Positions 39,543-41,830 of a stretch of 41,830 bases of DNA are shown here, piece by piece (the first letter of the stretch is position 1; every line of letters begins with the position of its first letter). The DNA is taken from assembly GCA_041391505.1 (NCBI GenBank), contig JAWKNW010000037.1:1-41830 (forward strand). Reading direction: 5' to 3'. This DNA is from Rhodothermales bacterium (GTDB lineage Bacteria > Bacteroidota > Rhodothermia > Rhodothermales > JAHQVL01). Position numbers and translations under genes: made by a program. The notes beneath the pieces are model-generated. The model was not told where the DNA came from. It did no database searches and saw nothing but the letters and a program-made list of their open reading frames with translations.

Positions 39543-40967
39543 ATGCGCACCACGCTCCTCACCGTCCTTTCCCTCGTTTGCTGCCTCGCCGCGCGGGCGC
39601 AGCCGGCGGATACGCTCTATCTGCCGCTGGGCGAACCGGTTGAGCAGGTCCGCGCCGCATCGGATACAACCCAGCGCTACGCCGTCTACCTGCCTGCCGG
39701 CTACCGGACGGATCGGGTTTTCCCCATCCTCTTTCTGATGGATCCCCGGGGACGCGCGCTCGTCCCGATCGAGCGGTTTCGGGCATCGGCCGAGCGTTAT
39801 GGCTACGTGCTCCTCAGCTCCCATCAGACGCTGAGCGATGCGGACTCGGCCTGGGCCGTCAATGGCAGGGCGCTCAATGCCATGGTGCAAGACGCACAGA
39901 TCCGGTTCTCCGTGGACACGCGGCGCTTTTACATCGCCGGGTTTTCCGGCACGGCCCATTATGCGTGGTTCGCGGCGTCGTTTCTGGATGGTCATCTCGC
40001 CGGCATCGTCAACTCGGGCGACGGGCTGCCCGTCACGAGCGCCTCGGTCGGCGACGCGCTGGGGATGACGCGGCCGCCGGCGTATTTTAATGCCGCCGCG
40101 CTGGGCGACTTCAACTACGACGCCGCCCGGCTGCGCGACCGCGCGCTCGATACGACGCGCGTGCCGCATCGCTTCGTCACCTTCCCGGGAGATCATGCCT
40201 GGCTGCCCGCCGCGCTCGCCGACGAAGCGATGACCTGGATGCAGTACCAGGCGATGCGCACCGGCATGGCGCGCTACGACGCGCCCTGGATCGATTCGCT
40301 CCGGGTAGCGCACATCGCCGAGGCCCGCCGGCTCGACGAAGCAGGGCGCTACGTCGAGGCGATCCGGCGCTATCGCGAAGTCGCCGCCGACTTTGAAGGA
40401 CGCGGCGATATCTCGTTCGTTCGCGACCGGATCGCCGCGCTCGAGAGCGACCCGGCGGCTCGCGCCGCGATCGACATGGATGCCTCCATCACCCAGCGCA
40501 TCTGGGCGTACAGCAACGTCGTGATCCAGTTTCTGGATGAATACCGCACGGCGACGCGGCTGCCGCGTACCCGTCTCGCCCTCGCGCGGCTGCAGATCCC
40601 GCGGCTCCAGGAAGAAGCCGAAGACGCGCGCCACCCCGATCTCGCCGCCGGCGCCCGGCGCATGCTGGCCACGACGTACGGCTCGGTAGCCTTCTACGAA
40701 CCGCGCGACTACATGGCGGCCGGCGATTTCGAGCGCGCTGCCGGTCTCCTCCGGGTCGCCCGCGCGATGCGTCCGGACGGGGGCGCCTGTTTCTGGCTCG
40801 CCCTCTCCGAGGCGCAGCTGGGCCGGGCCGATGACGCCATCGACGCCCTCACGTGCGCCATCGACGGCCAGCAGGTCACCCGGGAGCGCATCGACACCGA
40901 ACCGCTGCTCGAACCCCTGCGCGCCGACCGGCGGTACGCCGCCCTCGTGGCCCGCGCGCCGAAGTGA
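39543..40967 (+). CDS. Secreted alpha/beta-hydrolase with C-terminal TPR-like helices
   Basis: 474 residues with a signal peptide (MRTTLLTVLSLVCCLAARAQ). Residues ~25-235 are an esterase domain: RYAVYLPAGYRTDRVFPILF and LMDPRGRAL (the polyhydroxybutyrate-depolymerase/esterase D-like opening), the nucleophile elbow IAGFSGTAHYAWF (Ser in G-x-S-G), and RFVTFPGDHAWLP carrying the catalytic His. The Asp is probably in the GIVNSGDGLP region or nearby. From ~240 on, helical pairs with a tetratricopeptide pattern follow (HIAEARRLDEAGRYVEAIRR, GDFERAAGLLRVARAMRPDG, FWLALSEAQLGRADDAIDAL). Esterase-TPR fusions of this kind are common in Bacteroidota-type genomes. The substrate is unknown. The next gene starts 14 bp later. 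Confidence 0.82.
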   Translation: MRTTLLTVLSLVCCLAARAQPADTLYLPLGEPVEQVRAASDTTQRYAVYLPAGYRTDRVFPILFLMDPRGRALVPIERFRASAERYGYVLLSSHQTLSDADSAWAVNGRALNAMVQDAQIRFSVDTRRFYIAGFSGTAHYAWFAASFLDGHLAGIVNSGDGLPVTSASVGDALGMTRPPAYFNAAALGDFNYDAARLRDRALDTTRVPHRFVTFPGDHAWLPAALADEAMTWMQYQAMRTGMARYDAPWIDSLRVAHIAEARRLDEAGRYVEAIRRYREVAADFEGRGDISFVRDRIAALESDPAARAAIDMDASITQRIWAYSNVVIQFLDEYRTATRLPRTRLALARLQIPRLQEEAEDARHPDLAAGARRMLATTYGSVAFYEPRDYMAAGDFERAAGLLRVARAMRPDGGACFWLALSEAQLGRADDAIDALTCAIDGQQVTRERIDTEPLLEPLRADRRYAALVARAPK

Positions 40968-40981
40968 CCGATCCCCTGCCC

Positions 40982-41830
40982 ATGCCACGTCTGCTCGCTC
41001 TGTCGATCGTCGCGCTCGCCGGCTGTACGCGCCCTGCCTTCGAGCCGCTGGACGCCGGCGCCGGCGATCCGGTCTACGCCACGTATGCGGCCCACAGGGA
41101 CCGGTCATCGTTCCTGCTGGACGAAGGGTATGCCTGGCTTTTTTATCGACCCGATCGGGGGCTGGACTTTACGACGGACACCGCCGGCGACCTCGGGCTC
41201 TATCTCCGGGTGGATGGACAAGAACGGTATCTGTTGCGGGACCTTGCCGGCGGGGCGATTATCGCTGAAACGTATCCCGACCTCGTCGCCTACAGCTACT
41301 GGTCGACGGAGGCGGTGCGTGTCGACGCCACGTTTCTCGTTCGCACGTCGCGCGAGGCCGTGTGGGATCTCGCGCTGCGCAACACGTCGAGCGAGCCCGT
41401 CCGCCTCGACCTCGCCCCCTTTGTCCGGAACGGAGCCCGTTCGTTCGATACGGCGGAGCTTATCGAGGGAGGCCTCTTTTTTACCCACCGCGAATACGCC
41501 GACAGCTGGACCCGCGATCACGACATGCCGCACGAAGAAGCCGTGCGCGACCTCCTGCTGGTCTCCTCCGCCGGCGCGGTGCCGGGCGCCTACACCCGCT
41601 GGGATGACGAGCCGGCCTCCTTCCCCTTTGTCGTCGCCGGGGGGACGCCGCAGTTTCGGCTCCAGGGACGCACGTTCATCGAAGGCGAACGCAATATCGA
41701 TCCCGCGTTGCGCATCCAGGTCCGCCGCCACGACGAAACGGACCGGCTGATCACCGAGCATAGCGCGGTGCCGGGGGCGTACGTTCCGGCCGTCGAGGCG
41801 GACGGCGCCTGGCGGATGGAACTGGGGTGG
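40982..41830 (+). CDS. Lipoprotein with GH94/GH36-like N-terminal beta-sandwich, 3' truncated
   Basis: The gene runs off the right edge; 283 codons are visible. MPRLLALSIVALAGCTRPAF is a lipoprotein signal. The mature part reads GYAWLFYRPDRGLDFTTDTA, AYSYWSTEAVRVDATFLVRT and REAVWDLALRNTSSEPVRLD, then LIEGGLFFTHREYADSW. The alternation of strands, the 'Y-W-S-T-E-x-V-x-V-x-A-T-F' block and the 'L-x-L-x-N-T-S' turn resemble the N-terminal beta-sandwich that precedes the (alpha/alpha)6 barrel of cellobiose/chitobiose-phosphorylase-like enzymes (GH94) and related GH36-type proteins. The catalytic barrel would lie outside the window, so this assignment is tentative. Tight spacing (14 bp) to the esterase suggests one operon. 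Confidence 0.6.
   Translation, partial: MPRLLALSIVALAGCTRPAFEPLDAGAGDPVYATYAAHRDRSSFLLDEGYAWLFYRPDRGLDFTTDTAGDLGLYLRVDGQERYLLRDLAGGAIIAETYPDLVAYSYWSTEAVRVDATFLVRTSREAVWDLALRNTSSEPVRLDLAPFVRNGARSFDTAELIEGGLFFTHREYADSWTRDHDMPHEEAVRDLLLVSSAGAVPGAYTRWDDEPASFPFVVAGGTPQFRLQGRTFIEGERNIDPALRIQVRRHDETDRLITEHSAVPGAYVPAVEADGAWRMELGW

Noticed and set aside
39513..41108. Minus-strand open frame of ~530 codons over the esterase-TPR gene
   Set aside because: Antisense shadow in high-GC DNA; the plus-strand product has a signal peptide and a G-x-S-x-x elbow.

Overview
The window is GC-rich chromosomal DNA with no rRNA, tRNA, phage, insertion sequence or CRISPR. It most resembles a high-GC member of the Bacteroidota/Rhodothermota group (Rhodothermales-like; inference). 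Three large secreted proteins end in a type IX secretion (T9SS, Por) sorting domain with YPNP and LGR motifs. Several genes are preceded by a TATATT-type -7 element instead of a purine-rich ribosome binding site. The content (glucuronoyl esterase, ThuA, Gfo/Idh/MocA oxidoreductase, N-sulfoglucosamine-type sulfatase, glycoside-hydrolase-like lipoprotein, outer-membrane barrel) suits a marine or biofilm polysaccharide degrader.

Layout. 0-5.9 kb: a truncated Ig-like secreted protein, DUF92 membrane protein, dicarboxylate/glutamate symporter, two small genes including a Rad52/DdrA-like annealing protein, a cohesin-like T9SS protein and a CE15 esterase. 5.9-9 kb: a plant-type LRR T9SS protein and a ThuA-domain protein. 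9.4-13.1 kb: four consecutive genes (lipoprotein, DUF4412-like protein, YpfJ-type zinc metallopeptidase, response regulator with a degenerate HD-GYP domain) that are all broken by small indels although their protein-level signal remains. 14.2-18.7 kb: a third T9SS protein, two small proteins, an outer-membrane barrel and a sulfotransferase. 18.7-21.8 kb: a two-component pair, the sensor kinase carrying one frameshift.

22.2-29.1 kb is a co-directional run: ethanolamine-permease-like APC transporter, glutamine-synthetase-like gamma-glutamyl ligase, SDR dehydrogenase, aldehyde dehydrogenase, then a YhhN-DUF6454 fusion. Together the first four look like uptake of an amine or amino alcohol, gamma-glutamylation, and two-step oxidation. 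29.1-36.3 kb: a Tat-exported Gfo/Idh/MocA oxidoreductase, a small secreted protein, a TMEM175-like channel, an SRPBCC protein, an M28 peptidase with an altered first zinc ligand, a proteasome/HslV-like Ntn hydrolase with an N-terminal serine next to a 43-residue membrane peptide, a TspO-like protein and a GyrI-like protein. 36.35-37.0 kb is a gene desert with two apparent RNA units, each ending in a strong intrinsic terminator. 37.0-41.8 kb: sulfatase, DUF4097 lipoprotein, esterase-TPR protein, and a truncated GH-like lipoprotein.

The most unusual feature is a set of intergenic repeats built from different 7-nt words (GGTTCAA, ATCGGAG, GCAGGTT, GGGATGC, CCCGCAT, TTTCCCA). Two of them lie between convergent genes and form perfect 27-bp inverted repeats. 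The other highlights are the orphan structured RNA at 36.76-36.88 kb, the Ser-type proteasome-like protein, and the concentrated frameshifts.
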